Below, in pieces: positions 63,645-64,000 of a stretch of DNA of 64,000 nucleotides. A program made the translations under genes and the position numbers. Within the stretch, counting starts at the first letter, position 1; every line of letters begins with the position of its first letter. Source of the stretch: Bacillus timonensis (GTDB lineage: Bacteria; Bacillota; Bacilli; Bacillales; Bacillaceae_L). Under the pieces are notes generated by a model. It was not told the DNA's origin. It did no database searches and worked only from the letters and a program-made list of their open reading frames with translations. The stretch spans positions 124,001-188,000 of the forward strand of contig NZ_SLUB01000003.1 in the NCBI RefSeq assembly GCF_004799755.1, written 5' to 3'.

Positions 63645-63671
63645 CAGCTTGATGAAGTTTTCATCAAGCTG
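63645..63671 (-). terminator. Terminator after menB
   Basis: An 11-bp perfect stem CAGCTTGATGA / TCATCAAGCTG with a 5-base loop, followed by TTTTTG on the minus strand. Confidence 0.85.
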
Positions 63672-63683
63672 AAAAATGAACGA

Positions 63684-64000
63684 TTAAGGGAAACGAGGGA
63701 ATTGTTTAAAGTCTGGCATACGCTTTTCTTTAAACGCGTCACGGCCTTCCTTTGCTTCATCTGTTGTGTAATACAGAAGTGTCGCATCGCCAGCCATTTG
63801 TTGAAGCCCAGCTAAACCGTCTGTATCAGCATTCATTGCTGCTTTCAAGAAACGAAGTGCTGTTGGGCTCTTTTCAAGAATTTCTTCACACCACTTTATT
63901 GTTTCTTCTTCAAGCTGCTCTAAAGGAACAACTGTATTAACAAGACCCATATCCAATGCTTCTTGAGCATTATATTGACGACAAAGGAACCAAATTTCAC
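63684..64000 (-). CDS. menB: 1,4-Dihydroxy-2-naphthoyl-CoA synthase, C-terminal part
   Basis: About 105 C-terminal residues; the gene continues beyond the window edge. MenB is a crotonase-fold enzyme that closes the second ring in menaquinone synthesis. Visible are [20 protein letters not shown], typical of MenB, and the ending [21 protein letters not shown] terminator follows, so menE downstream depends on readthrough or its own promoter, despite being in the same direction. Confidence 0.93.
   Translation of the reverse strand, partial: EIWFLCRQYNAQEALDMGLVNTVVPLEQLEEETIKWCEEILEKSPTALRFLKAAMNADTDGLAGLQQMAGDATLLYYTTDEAKEGRDAFKEKRMPDFKQFPRFP

Overview
The window is chromosomal DNA from a low-GC, endospore-forming member of the Bacillaceae. 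Gene content and order follow the 'yt' region of Bacillus subtilis almost throughout: ytxGHJ, murC, sftA, ytpQ, ytpP, ytoP, ytzB, ytnP, trmB, ytzH, ytmP, ytlR, ytlQ, thpR, pepV, ythPQ, ytzE, ytzG, ytgP(murJ), ytfP, cse60, leuS, ytzC, ytqAB, ytpB, ytoA, metK, pckA, ytmA, ytlACD, ytkD, dps, ytzI, luxS, yidD, ytkA-like, ytiB, menCEB. Sporulation (cse60), sigma-B-type promoters, bacillithiol (BrxC/YtxJ) and the T-box and S-box leaders support this placement. I see no phage, insertion sequence, CRISPR array, rRNA or tRNA.

Layout. 1-28 kb is mostly minus-strand housekeeping: stress proteins, peptidoglycan (MurC, MurJ), the SftA DNA translocase, peptidases, RNA modification, an LrgAB/CidAB pair and an Ecs-like ABC exporter. 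27-29 kb holds less conserved genes: Cse60, a TIMP-like exported protein, a membrane-protein frame split by an in-frame TGA, and a rhodanese. 29-33 kb has an M42 peptidase and leuS with its T-box. 33-38 kb is accessory: a copper nitrite reductase behind an FNR-like site, then a 3-hydroxybutyrate module (dehydrogenase, GntP permease, sigma-54 activator) with a -24/-12 promoter and three matching 16-bp enhancer palindromes. 39.6-40.1 kb is a non-coding array of about seven 53-bp units that can form hairpins. 40.8-48 kb is again B. subtilis-like: tRNA wobble modification, sesquarterpene synthesis, metK with an S-box, and pckA with two CcpN-like boxes. 48.5-57 kb has an NMT1-type ABC importer, Nudix, threonine aldolase, dps, amidase, luxS and yidD. 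57-64 kb has carbonic anhydrase, zinc uptake (a Zur-box ZnuA and ZupT) and the menaquinone genes menC, menE and menB (the last cut by the window edge).

The most interesting unexplained structures are non-coding. An interspersed repeat is present three times (28.9, 40.7 and 63.4 kb), each time in the same orientation relative to the downstream gene, and two copies end directly at its ribosome binding site. The others are the 53-bp hairpin array, the sigma-54 enhancer cluster and the split membrane-protein gene. All family assignments come from reading the translated sequence; no database search was run.
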